From NCBI RefSeq assembly GCF_004193775.1, contig NC_041021.1, positions 7,260,651 through 7,324,650 on the forward strand: 64,000 nt of DNA, in the 5' to 3' direction. Of this stretch, positions 11,658 to 27,300 are shown piece after piece. The position numbers and the translations under genes are program-made. The notes under the pieces were generated by a model, which did not search any database, was not told the DNA's origin, and saw nothing but the letters and a program-made list of their open reading frames with translations. The first letter of the stretch is position 1. Each line of letters opens with the position of its first letter. The stretch comes from Glycine soja (lineage: Eukaryota > Streptophyta > Magnoliopsida > Fabales > Fabaceae).

Positions 11658-12948
11658 TGTTAACTCATTGTCAAGTGAACCAATTTATCTCAAGTAGTAA
11701 AATACTCATAATCCGAGCATCCACAAGTACTTTGTTTGTACTTAGATTCGTGCAAATCCAATTTACAAGCCATAGATAAGGAATTTCAAATAAAAGATAA
11801 AAAATATAGCAGATAAGACAAAGATTTAAAAGAAAAGATGAGATTTAAAGATAAAAATTAGAAGATAGAAAAGATAAAGGATTTAAATTAAAAGATGATA
11901 AAGATAAAAAATAAATAATAAATTTTAATGTAAAAGACAAGAAGAATAAAAGACAAAGACGATGATAAAAAGATAAACTCATAATGCAAATATGTTAGAG
12001 CCTAGTATATCAAAACTACATGTGATGCAATGTTTCTGATTTTTTATATCTAATGATATCTCTGTTTCCACCCACATCTACTAAGACACTCTATCTTTGG
12101 TTTCCTGCATGAAGATCCTAATTTATCTTTTTTTCTCTCCCAAATTTCTTTGTAGAGATAAAAACAATAAATCGCACTGAGACTAGAAATGCATGAAATA
12201 TGCTAAACGAATATCGAACAATCTATTTCTAGCAATGATTCCATTTAGATACCTTTTTTCAATTCTTTAGAAAATAACCATTTTTAATGCATTATCCCCT
12301 AAACAATATATGAATGGCTAGACCATAATAAAGAATTAAGCACAAAAAAGAGTAATAAAAATAAGATTGCATTAAATAGATAATAAGAAAGAGTTACATT
12401 GCAAGAGTTGGTCTGCGAGGCTCCCAATAATTGGAGATTAGTTTCTCATTATTATGCGAGGCTTTATACTTTAGGGGTTGATGTGGATAGAAGAAGATGG
12501 ATGAATAGAGGAGGAAAAGAGGATAATGGACATAGATAGAGGATTTCCCTTATTAGAGATACTCAGGCTTATGATGTATTCATTAGAGAGCTCTGAGTCT
12601 TCAGGGTGGTGTTGTCCCGGTGTGTAGGTTGTGTCTTTCCCTTTTGCTTCTTATTCCTTTTATAGGCTTTCTTTGCGCTAAGTGTGAGTTGGCCGCTAAG
12701 TGAAGAGACGCGCTGGGTTTGTCTTGCGCACTAAGTGAGTTATCCTAGTTTTCAACTTTTTCTTCACATTTTTTGCATGAATTTTCCTTTAAAGCACTGA
12801 AATCTTCTTCTTTTAAATTCTGCTAATAAAAAACTGCAGAGATATTAATTTCTTTATTATTTCATTAAAAACAACAGTAAAATAAAGAAATTTCAATCAT
12901 TCTTAGCCAAAATTAACTATCAAATTAACTCAAATTTCACAATTATCA
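11658..12948 (-). repeat. LTR (3' LTR on the element's own strand)
   Basis: This 1291-bp LTR reads TGTTAACTC...AATTATCA on the + strand. It contains about 273 bp (11713-11985) absent from the partner LTR; that block is bounded by the 9-bp repeat ACTCATAAT at 11704-11712 and 11977-11985. It lacks the hairpin block found near 16200. Confidence 0.88.
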
Positions 12949-14426
12949 ACTCCCCCAAATTAAAACATTTGTTTGTCCTCATGCAGAAGACAAGTTATGA
13001 ATGTACCGGTACATAAGATAACTGCGAACCATTTCAAACTTTTCAATGACTGATCCCGAGCTTGCATTTGTCTTGATCTTGTGATGAAAGCACGAAGGAA
13101 TGCACATGGAGATGAAAAAGGTTAGCAAGTAAAAACTTCATCAAGGCAGACTTACCACACTTCATTCCTCACAAGGCTAGTGTTTCTCTCGGCGCACAAG
13201 TGTCTCGGCTAAGAGTGTTTTTAATCCAATAACTAAAAATAATATTTCCAACTTTGCACTTCATCTCAGTTAATGTAATCATACACACATATTGTGGGTC
13301 ACTAAGGACTTTTTAAGCTTGTAACGTGGCTGGGCTAATAAGTAACTCATGGTTTTTCTTTGGATTCAAAGTTAGGTTTCAAGAGAGCACACACCCAAAT
13401 TTTCCTGATAACCCATGGCTCATATTTCACAGCCCAACTTCTATGTTTTCTACTCTTAACAACACACAAAATTTATTTGGCCCTTAGTTGCTTACAACTC
13501 TTTATTTGAAATACACATTTTTTTTCTCTTTTTTTTGAACTAACAATGGCACTGTAGCAATTGATCACATGCTGCAATTTACCTTTGGTTGTATGTTGTT
13601 ATTAATGTCCCTGCAACAAAAATCACCCATGAATCCTCCCCCAAATTAGGGGCAAATTTGTCTTAACCCATGCTCTCTTACAACCTAAGATAAGGTAGTT
13701 ATTAATTTCATTTGGCTCGGGTTTCAAAGACAATTTATTCACTTTAGGCTCAACAGGGTGTAAGGGATGTATTAATTCATGACAGGGTGGCTATTTAGCT
13801 AAGTGGCTGAAACAATTTAATACAAATAAGGCCTTGATCATTTCCACATTCTATATATACTCAAACAGTAAAAGAATCATGCAAAATCAGAAAATTAAGA
13901 ACAATCATTCTCTCACAATCAAAGGTTCGCACAACTCACCGGACATTTTATGAAGTGCTTGGCTTACTATACCATGATATCCGTTCAGACTTGCTAACAT
14001 CTTCACTCTTGTGCTTTCGATTCATACTTCATCACTCACAATAATGCCTGCTCGCACAAAATTCAAATTTTCCACAATCATCTCATTAGTACATAGTATA
14101 TCTCATTCATCAATTCATCCAAAACAAGTCGTAGCCAATTACTGATTTCATATGTCTCCATCATGCAATTTTTATTCAATGACTGAAATTAAACTACTGG
14201 AATTAAATTGCTGAATTTAACTACACGGAATCAAAATAAAATAAAGAAAAGAAATAAAACACATAATGCAATTAACTAAAAGAGAGATAGCATAAGAAAT
14301 CCTGGGTTGCCTCCCAGTAAATGCTTCTTTAACATCATTAGCTTGACGGGTCCAATGCCTTCAAGGTGGCATGAAGGTCACATAGAACACATCTTCTTTG
14401 CATTTTCGCCTCTTAGCTAGAGACTC

Positions 14427-15204
14427 TTAGAAACTCATGTATCCCGGAAACACCTTCCATATCATTGCAAGAGAAGTGCTGGTGGTCAAGGAGAGAAAGA
14501 CACTTAAAGATTTATCATGTTCTTCATGTCTTTCTTTCTTGACAATCAGTTGATGAAGAGGGATATTGACTTGGAGAATGCTTTCTTGTTGACTATCTAC
14601 ATGTGAGGACTTCTCCCATTGTTGTTGTGTCATCTCCGCATTTTTTTCTTCATCTTTTTTCTCTTGAATCGTGCTCTTCTACAAGACTTTCCTCATGAAC
14701 TTCAACCTTTACAAAGTTTTCTTCCCTTGTGACCATAAATTTAGCCACTTCTTTTGCTGACTTACCAACTTGAATTTCTAGATTTTTAAATGTGTGTTGA
14801 GTGTATTCATATGTTTCCTTGACTTGCATCAACAAATTATCCAGATTAGAAATTCTTTCTTCTTCATATTGATTGTAGGGATGTAACTCTTGATCCCACT
14901 AACAATTTTCCATGGAGTAGCTCTTGCCAATCTGAATTTCTTGGTTTTGCATTGGGTTTTCACTGGCTTTATAGCTAGCATGATATACCATGAATTCCCT
15001 AAACACATCATCCATATTAGAAGTTCTTTCTTCGTCGTATTGATTGTAAGGATGTAACTCTTGTCCCCACCAAGAATTTTTCATGGAGTAGAGATGACAG
15101 TTGTCATTGAAATGTTCTTCTCTCCAAAAATCACAATTTACTGGTGGTGGGTGACTGACCCCTGATTGTGTGCTTTCAAGATACCCCTTTAAAAGATCTT
15201 CCAA
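14427..15204 (-). pseudogene. Gag-like remnant of the non-autonomous element
   Basis: Minus-strand frames 15204-14899, 14835-14650 and 14633-14427 encode a hydrophilic protein with NQEIQIGK and NLEIQVGKSAKEVA motifs, like the linker region of plant Tat/Athila gag proteins. Stops and frame changes separate them. An about 80-bp segment is duplicated: 14850-14930 and 15010-15090 both encode a SMxNSWWGQELHPYNQYDEE-like stretch. No zinc knuckle or pol domain follows. Function as a capsid protein is unlikely. Confidence 0.6.
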
Positions 15205-15436
15205 CTTTGAAGTGTATTACATGGATCCAGTTCTTCTGAGGTTCCACCCTGCAAGCATAGACTCATAAGAAAAAGATTTTTTTTTTAATATAAGAGTGAA
15301 TAAATAAAAATTAAAAAATATTTTTTTTAAAAAAATAAAAATAAAAAGTTAAAAAGATAAAACTGATTGCTTTAAAATTGAAATATGCAAACAACCAAGT
15401 ATGAAAACAAAGTCCCTGGCAATAGCACCAAAAACT

Positions 15437-16531
15437 TGTTAACTCATTGGCAAGTGCACCAATTTGTCTCAAGTAATAAAGTACTCATAATGCAAATATG
15501 TTGGGTCCTAGCATACCAAAACTATTTGTGATGCAATGTTACTGATTTTCTCTATCTAATGATATCTTTGTTTCCACTCACATCTACTAAGACACTTTAT
15601 CTTTGGTTTCCCGCACGAAGAGCCTAATTTATCTATTTTTTTCTCTCAAATTTCTTTACAAAGATAAAAACATATAAATTGCACTAAGACTAGAGATGCA
15701 TGAAACATGCTAAACGAACATCAATCTATTTCTAGCAATGATTCCATTTAGATACCATTTTCCAGTTCTTTAGAAAATAACAATTTTTCAATGCATTATC
15801 CCCTAAATAATATATTGATGGTCAGACCATAATAAACAATTAAGCATAGAAAAGAGTAATATAAACAAGATTGCATTAAATAGATAATAGGAAAAAGTTA
15901 CATTACAAGAGTTGGCCTGCGAGGCTTCCAACAATGGGGGTTTAGCCTCTCACTGTCATGAGAGACTTTACACTTTAGAGATTGATGTGGATAAAAGAAG
16001 AGGGATGAATAGATGAGGAAAAGGGGATAATGGACATAGATAGAGGGTTTCCCTTATTAGAGATACTTAGACTTATGATGTATTCATTAGAGAGCTCTAA
16101 ATCTTCGGGGTGGTGTTGTCCCGGTGTTTAGGTTGTGTCTTTTCCTTTTGCTTCCTACTCATTTTATAGGCCTAAGGTAGCTTAATTTTCAAGCAACCTC
16201 ATGCTTAGCGCGGGCTTTCGCGCTAAGCATGCTTTTGGGCTTCTTTGTGGACCTTCTTTGCGCTAAACGTGAGCTGACCGCTAAGCGAGGAGATGCGCTG
16301 GTCTGTCTTGCGTGCTAAGAGAGTTGTCCCAATCTTCAACTTTTTATTCAAGACTTTTTCTTTACGTTTTTGCATCAATTTTCCTTTAAAGCACTTGAAG
16401 TCTTCTTTTAAATTCTACTAATAAAAAACTGTAAAGATATTAATTTCTTTATTATTTCATTAAAAATAACACTAAAGTAAAAAAATTGTAATCATTCTTA
16501 ACTAAAATTAACTAAAATTTTACAATTATCA
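15437..16531 (-). repeat. LTR (5' LTR on the element's own strand)
   Basis: This 1095-bp LTR is the partner of 11658-12948. It carries a perfect 12-bp inverted repeat, CATGCTTAGCGC at 16200-16211 and GCGCTAAGCATG at 16220-16231, separated by 8 bases. The hairpin block is missing from the other LTR. Confidence 0.88.
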
Positions 16532-16536
16532 ATATA

Positions 16537-17935
16537 ATATTTAAGTCGAAAGCAAATATTATACGTGAACCAATCTTTGATATAGAAGTTTATTAAAATC
16601 AAAACATGCATGTAGTCTTTATATGTGAATTTAACTTTTAGCAAAAGACATTTATATGAATTAGATTTTTGAAACGGTTAGTCAAATGATTTCTAAAACA
16701 TTAAATATTTGATTATTATTAGATTAAATTCAAGATAAGAAAAAGTTTCTAAGAGTGCAAATAAAGAGATTGAGTTAATCGATTGGAATTAACTAATTTA
16801 GCCATATACGTACAATGTAAAAGAAAAGTTTCAATATGGATGGGATTATTGGATATACTGCATACAATAACTCAAAAGACAAGCATGTACACATTTGAGG
16901 GGGGCGACCGATATGAGAGCAAAATTTCTTTTTCTTAGCTGCAAATATTAAAAGGCTTAAGATCTGTTGTGGGCTGGCCCTGTACGCATACACCTGGTTT
17001 TGCCCGTGATTACATGAGTATATTGATTTTTGAACAGTTACAAATTACAAATACTTCACCATCAACTCTCATTCCTCCCTATATCTGTCTTCAAGAGTAA
17101 CAATATTTGGATGCTAGCTTTGTTTAACTTAAACACCTCTATTAACATTTCTTAATTTTCTCAATCTTTCTTTTTCTATCAAATTATATCATATATCATA
17201 CATATAGTTTTCTCTCTTTTATCTTTCTCTAGGTGTTGAATAGCATTTGAGGTGTTCAAGTATATTTTTCCTATCATATTAATCACTTATTTATTTTGTT
17301 CCTAATTCTCTCTAGGTAGAGACATCCAAGGTTGTCCAAGTATTATATTTCTATTGCAACATATAGATAAATAGATAATAATTAAATAGATTATACTCTT
17401 ATTAACCCACTTATACGTTATGCCAACGGTTCACAACTTAGTACGGATTTCAAGATTCTATTCTTCCTCTCATGATTTTAATTATATTCCAGCTTTATTG
17501 TGAACCAAATTATGAATGAAATATCATAAGTTTATTTCCTAAAAAAAACAATTCCCTTCCCCCTCCCTCTATTTTAGAGTCAGCTTAGACTTATATATTA
17601 ACAATAGTTTTAACTTCCCTAAAAAAAACAATAGTTTTTAACTGTTTCTTTAATTAAAAAAATATCTATGGAAAGAATTTAGCCGTTGTGACCCAATTGT
17701 TCAAGCAAGTGGATAAGCAAGTAAAAAATCACAGCCCCCCAAAACAAGTTTTGACTACATGGTCTGGTGTTTTTTTGATCTTTGCCTGAAAGCATCCCTT
17801 GAAATTGTACTTTTTTCTATGCCTTAAAGAAAAATCAAAACTCAATTGCGTTACTTTTGTAAAGCATAGTTACAAATTAACAATATCTCGTCTAACAGAC
17901 AACGTTAATAGGTCACCAATTATTAACTAAACCTT
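16537..17935. other. Intergenic region upstream of the CDPK gene
   Basis: No gene is recognised in this AT-rich sequence. The right end holds the probable CDPK promoter. Confidence 0.5.
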
Positions 17936-17940
17936 TTTAA

Positions 17941-17949
17941 CATATAAAA
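17941..17949 (+). promoter_or_regulatory. Probable TATA box of the CDPK gene
   Basis: CATATAAAAG lies about 440 bp upstream of the CDPK start codon, followed by a pyrimidine-rich leader typical of plant 5' UTRs. The position fits a 5' UTR of about 400 bases. It was assigned by sequence alone. Confidence 0.4.
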
Positions 17950-18388
17950 GCATGCCCGTTTTATTTCCCCTCCGAAGAATTCTCTTCACCCTTGTCTCAA
18001 TAAACCCTACCCTTACACGTAATAGACACGCCAAAGACTCCTTTAAAATGCACCCTCCAACCTTCCTACATTCTCTCACTATCAATACCTTCCTCTAATT
18101 TCATCAACTTTCCAAGATGTGATAAAAAAACTACCCATTTTGACACCCTTGAACTTTCCCTTTTTTTTTATTTTCCATTTTCACTCTTTCTTTTTTAATT
18201 TTCCTCCCATATACTTTTCTTTTAGTCATTCCTCTCTCCTAACAAATCTATCTTTCAACTCCAAAAACCCAATAATTAATCACCACCTTCCCATTCCCCC
18301 CTTATATCTCTCTCACACACAAACTCTTTCTCTTTCCTTCATATACAATTTTGAGGCTCTTTTGTGGTTTTGCTCCCTCCCTTCCTCA

Positions 18389-22988
<4,600 letters not shown>

Positions 22989-23978
22989 TGGAGGGACTCT
23001 AAGGGAAGGAACTTAAAATGGTTTCATCAGTACAATGGTTTTCTTAGGTGGAGAAGCTTATGGGTGAATGAAAGAATGATCATGGGCTGCATTTCATCAT
23101 AGCTTTGTTGGTTGCGAGGGGATACAGATTAGGAACGGGAGAAAGGTAAAATCAAAAACCAAGAAAAGAGGGAAAGGGGGAGGGGGGGTAAGAAGAACAT
23201 AAACAAATCCTTGAGAAATGTTAAGATACACTAGGTGGTTTGGTTGATTAACATTTTTTTGCTTTTGCTTTTTCCTTATATGTGAAAACGTTGCAACATG
23301 ACATGTATTGATATTGCGGCTCACATAATTAGGAATTAAAAAAAGGGTATTTGTTTATGTATTATTTCCTTTTAAATACTAGGCCTTAATAGTTTGTGCT
23401 AGGTTTACCATAAAAAAAAGTTTGTGCTAGGTTTCATATATTTTACTGACTTATATATATGATGATCATGCTCTCTTGAAACTTGACATGAATTTTTCAT
23501 TGATTTTCATTGAGCACTAAGATATTTTAAAGGATTCTGATCGAATTCTGAATTCATCATATACAACAGCTTAATAGCATCTCTTCACCCGGAGTCAATT
23601 TCTTTGATTAGAAGTCATATAAAGGAATTTAAACCAGTTACCACAATATTATTTAGCAAAAATTAACAAAATCCTTTGTTCTTTGAAAGTTCAACTCGAT
23701 AAGGAAGCATAAACCTACTACTATTCCAAGTCATTAAATTGTTTCTTTTACTGGAAAAGAAAAAATAGAAAAACACAGTTCTAAAGCCAGAAGAAAATAT
23801 TTTACACACATCCATCTCATACAAAATCAAATACATCTATATAGACATTCAAGCTCTTTCAAGGCCCCCAAAATAAAATAAATAACTGTATGTGGCGGAA
23901 TCAGCTATTCCTAATATCTCTTTCAACACATGATATATGTTATTGCTCTGGAACTACTAACCAGCCTTAAACTTTTAT
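22989..23978. other. CDPK 3' UTR and convergent intergenic region
   Basis: This is downstream sequence of the CDPK (+) facing the 3' end of the helicase gene (-). A purine-rich stretch (GGGAAAGGGGGAGGGGGGG) is at about 23171-23189. No other gene is supported. Confidence 0.5.
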
Positions 23979-24047
23979 CTACCAGTGAACGTCTCCAGCA
24001 CCTTCAAAAACACACAGTTGCCTTTTCAAATTTGCTTTGGTAATCAT
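23979..24047 (-). pseudogene. Vestigial downstream exon of the dual-helicase gene
   Basis: On the minus strand an acceptor (TTTGCAG) at 24048-24054 is followed by a frame reading DYQSKFEKATVCFEGAGDVHW and then TAG. In full-length plant TRANK1-like proteins a segment of this kind (YxxxNYExATxCFExAGD) follows the UvrD helicase and begins the TPR-like C-terminal half. Here it lies beyond the stop codon of the main gene, so it marks a lost C-terminus. Confidence 0.6.
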
Positions 24048-24322
24048 CTGCAAAGAGACAGCTACATTGCATAATAATGTCAGCAAATCGCTCAAAATGT
24101 TTTGCCATGTAAGAGTTAATAATGTCACATATATGAACATTGAGACTAACTAATATAAGACTGTAATCTATGTTGGTGAAGAAATCCTAATAAATGAGTC
24201 CTCTCAAAACATTATTGATAATTGACAAATTATTCAATCTAAATATTCAAGGATTGTGATTTTTACAGAGGAACAAAGTCTAAATGATTAGTTGATTACC
24301 TCCATCACTGTGAGTCTGTGAC

Positions 24323-27300
24323 CTAGTCTTGGTATTGGAATTGGACAAGATTCTTCATTTTCCAATAGTCAAACATAGGTCCAGAGAACTCTTCTGCATC
24401 CTCATAAATCAGGAGTCTCCTCCTCGCACGAGTTACGGCAACATACAGTTGCTTAAGGTCAGAGCACAAAACATTGTGTTTGGAATCTCGATCAAAACAT
24501 CGCCAAAAGTTGGCATGGTTTCTTGAGTCCACCATATGTTGTTCCTTCATATAATCATATATCACCCCCCATCTCCTTTGCAGAGGTGAAGAGGCGAAAA
24601 ACTTATACAGCAATACATCCTAAAAATTGCCAAAAAGAAACCATAACAAAATTACTTTATGAAATACAAGAAAAAAAGAGTAAAATTAATCAAGTTCGCT
24701 TGTGACAACAACCTGAAATTCAAGACCCTTGCACTCTAAAATGGTTAAAACAAGAGCTTGTTTTCCTGCAACTTGAAGGACTTCCTCCTTAGCCAAATTA
24801 TCTCTTACCAAAACTACTTGCTCTGTTCCGGATCTCCCTAAATTATCACCGTTGTTTTTACTTTTTCCAAAAGCGGTTAGAATTGAATTTGCATTATTTC
24901 TAGATCTAATCACAACTGGGGCTTCCCCATCTATCAAACTAGTCTCTACTTTCAACTTGTCAGTAGAATGTGGAAAGAAATGATAAAGAAGTTCAAGGAT
25001 ACTTTGTGACAACTTCAGAACCTCAGCATTTGTGCGAAAATTCTGTCCCAATACAAAAATATCAGAAATGTGTCCTTTCTCCTTTCTTTGGTTATCATTA
25101 TAACTCTTAGATTCTAACACAAACATTTTGTAGAAGATGGATCTTACATCTTCAAATCTGAAATCAATACCCCTCCCAACTGTCTCAGCTGTATCTCCAC
25201 AAAAAACAAATCCATCCTCCACATTTCTGCAAATATGCTTAAACAAAGCAATCTGAGCCATTGTCAGATCTTGCACTTCATCAATGTACACAAAATTCAT
25301 TTTGTCACCTTTGTATCTTTTATTCCTCAGTCTACTATGAACATCAACTACAACATCACCCAAATCAAATTCACCATAATGTATCTTCATTTTTTCATAA
25401 CTTTGAAATATATCGTAAATCATATTTCTTATCTCTATGCTTAAACTTGATGCTCGGCTTTCAGATAAAGTACAGTAGTCCTCACGGCTTAGTTTGCCAT
25501 GCTCAACAGTTCTTGAGCCACCTTTTATATGTGACATTATTTCGGTGAACACTTGATAAGAATCCATCTTCTTACACAGCTGAGTATTGAAGTGTGGCCA
25601 ATATATTGAATCAAACCTTTCATAATTCACCTCCTTCCTCAATATTAAGGTTTCCAATTCTACTAACCTTGAACCAAGATCCTTTCCCTTGAGATTATAA
25701 TACCTCTCAAAATAAGAATTTCCCAATGTCCCATCAAGCATCAGCAAAAATGTACGAAATGTTATCACAAGTGGATATAAATTTGATGGAACCCCATTAA
25801 AGGAATCTGGGATATTCTTATCAGTACTGGCAGCTAAGGTACTTCCATCCCCAAAGGACCTGTGTGATGCATCCAAAACAAAATTTAGTAACCATGATAC
25901 AAGGCATGTATAATTCAATTCAATGAAAGTATGTGAGAACCAATCAATTACTTTATGGAACTCAGAGTTGACATGGTTTGACTTAGTCATTACATTGTTC
26001 ATTAGACAGAAAACATCAAAATCAGCATTCCATAAGGTAATTCACTTCCAAACTTCATCTTTTTATTGCTTTATAGGGTCTATGGTCAGGAACTTATTAC
26101 CCTTTGCATCACAGAATACATATCAAATTCTTTATTTTATATATGAAACACGGTTGATGACTGATACTTTTCTACTGTGAATGTATGCTATAATTAATCT
26201 GATAAAAGTCTAAAACTAGAAGGCTGCATTTTTTATTTCCGTCATCATTTTATACTTTGAGAAATTAAGGGAAAACTAAAGCAGCTCCCAAAGAATACAT
26301 AGTCTTATAAAAGAAGCTACATACCTTCTCAAACGAGAAACATGATGTTGGACCTTCTGGCATAGTCCAGGACTCAATGTCACAAACAGCTGTCTTAAGA
26401 TTGGTCTTTCAGTCTCAGAAACGATGTCCTTAGACGCTTCCAGATTTGCATAATTGTTGAATCCATATGCTTCTTCAACTGCCACATGGTGCAATTTCTC
26501 ATTTTGGATTAGCTTAGTGATCAAAACCGTGGTTTTGCCGGTACCACTGCGACCAAGTACAAATGTACTTTTGGGAAAAAGAATAATCTTGCGCTGCTCA
26601 TCAGTTACGTTGTATGGAAGATCCACTTGTAAACTGTCGAGGCCATAAAGCATGTAATCTCTTGAAATTGAGCAGTACTTCATCAATAACGTACTCTCAT
26701 CCTCAACCCCTGAGTTTTCATCATCACTTCCATCTTCATTGGCATTTTTCTCTCCCACATTTGCATCATTATGAACATTCTTAAACTTTTGGATATTTGC
26801 CGAAAGTGGCCAACTCAATGGAAACTCTATGTTCCTGTTTTCAAAGAAAGAAGCCAAAGGCTCCATATTATTTAAGGGTAGAAAAACCTAAATATATTTA
26901 AATTAATGCAATTGAAAGCACTCACCCATCTTTCTTTTTGCACCTGCACCTGCTGATATATTCATTTGTGTATCCTTTGAACACTTTGTCAAGGCGCTTA
27001 GCTAACTGTGGGATATCCTCTAAAGGCAATATATTCCATATCTTCAAAACTTGAATATACCTTGATGCTTTGACTATGTCGATTGAGCAAATAACATAGA
27101 AGCTTTCAACCTTAAATTGTTTCAACATCTGTGAGGAATTTTCACAAGACAAATCCACAGAAAACCTTTTGGGTCTCCAGCCACTAGAAAGTCTTATCAG
27201 AAGGTTTATAACATTTTTCTTGATCTTTTCAGACCTGATCCTTTTGAATGATCTCAGGAATTTGTCACTGAAATGAACCTGCAAATGTGTGCATTGGCAG

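Larger units (their letters stand above)
11658..16531 (-). mobile_element. Non-autonomous LTR retrotransposon (gag-like only)
   Basis: This 4.9-kb element has LTRs at 11658-12948 and 15437-16531 and a perfect TSD ATATA (11653-11657 and 16532-16536). Its orientation is minus. Read that way, the 15437-16531 LTR is followed by TTTTTGGTGCTATTGCCAGG, like the primer-binding region of Tat/Athila-type gypsy elements, and TTTGGGGGAG precedes the other LTR as a polypurine tract. The 2.5-kb interior has no protease, RT or integrase, only a broken gag-like frame. It must have depended on proteins supplied in trans (inference). Confidence 0.88.

Noticed and set aside
18119..18388. N-terminal extension of the CDPK frame upstream of MGNCC
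   Set aside because: It is Phe/Pro/Ser-rich and looks like translated pyrimidine-rich leader; the MGNCCSQ start fits the acylated CDPK family.
25860..26002. N-terminal extension of the UvrD exon (frame starting [11 protein letters not shown])
   Set aside because: It is best read as intron: the acceptor at 25860-25861 (CACAG|G) restores phase with the preceding exon, and the extension offers no acceptor in phase.
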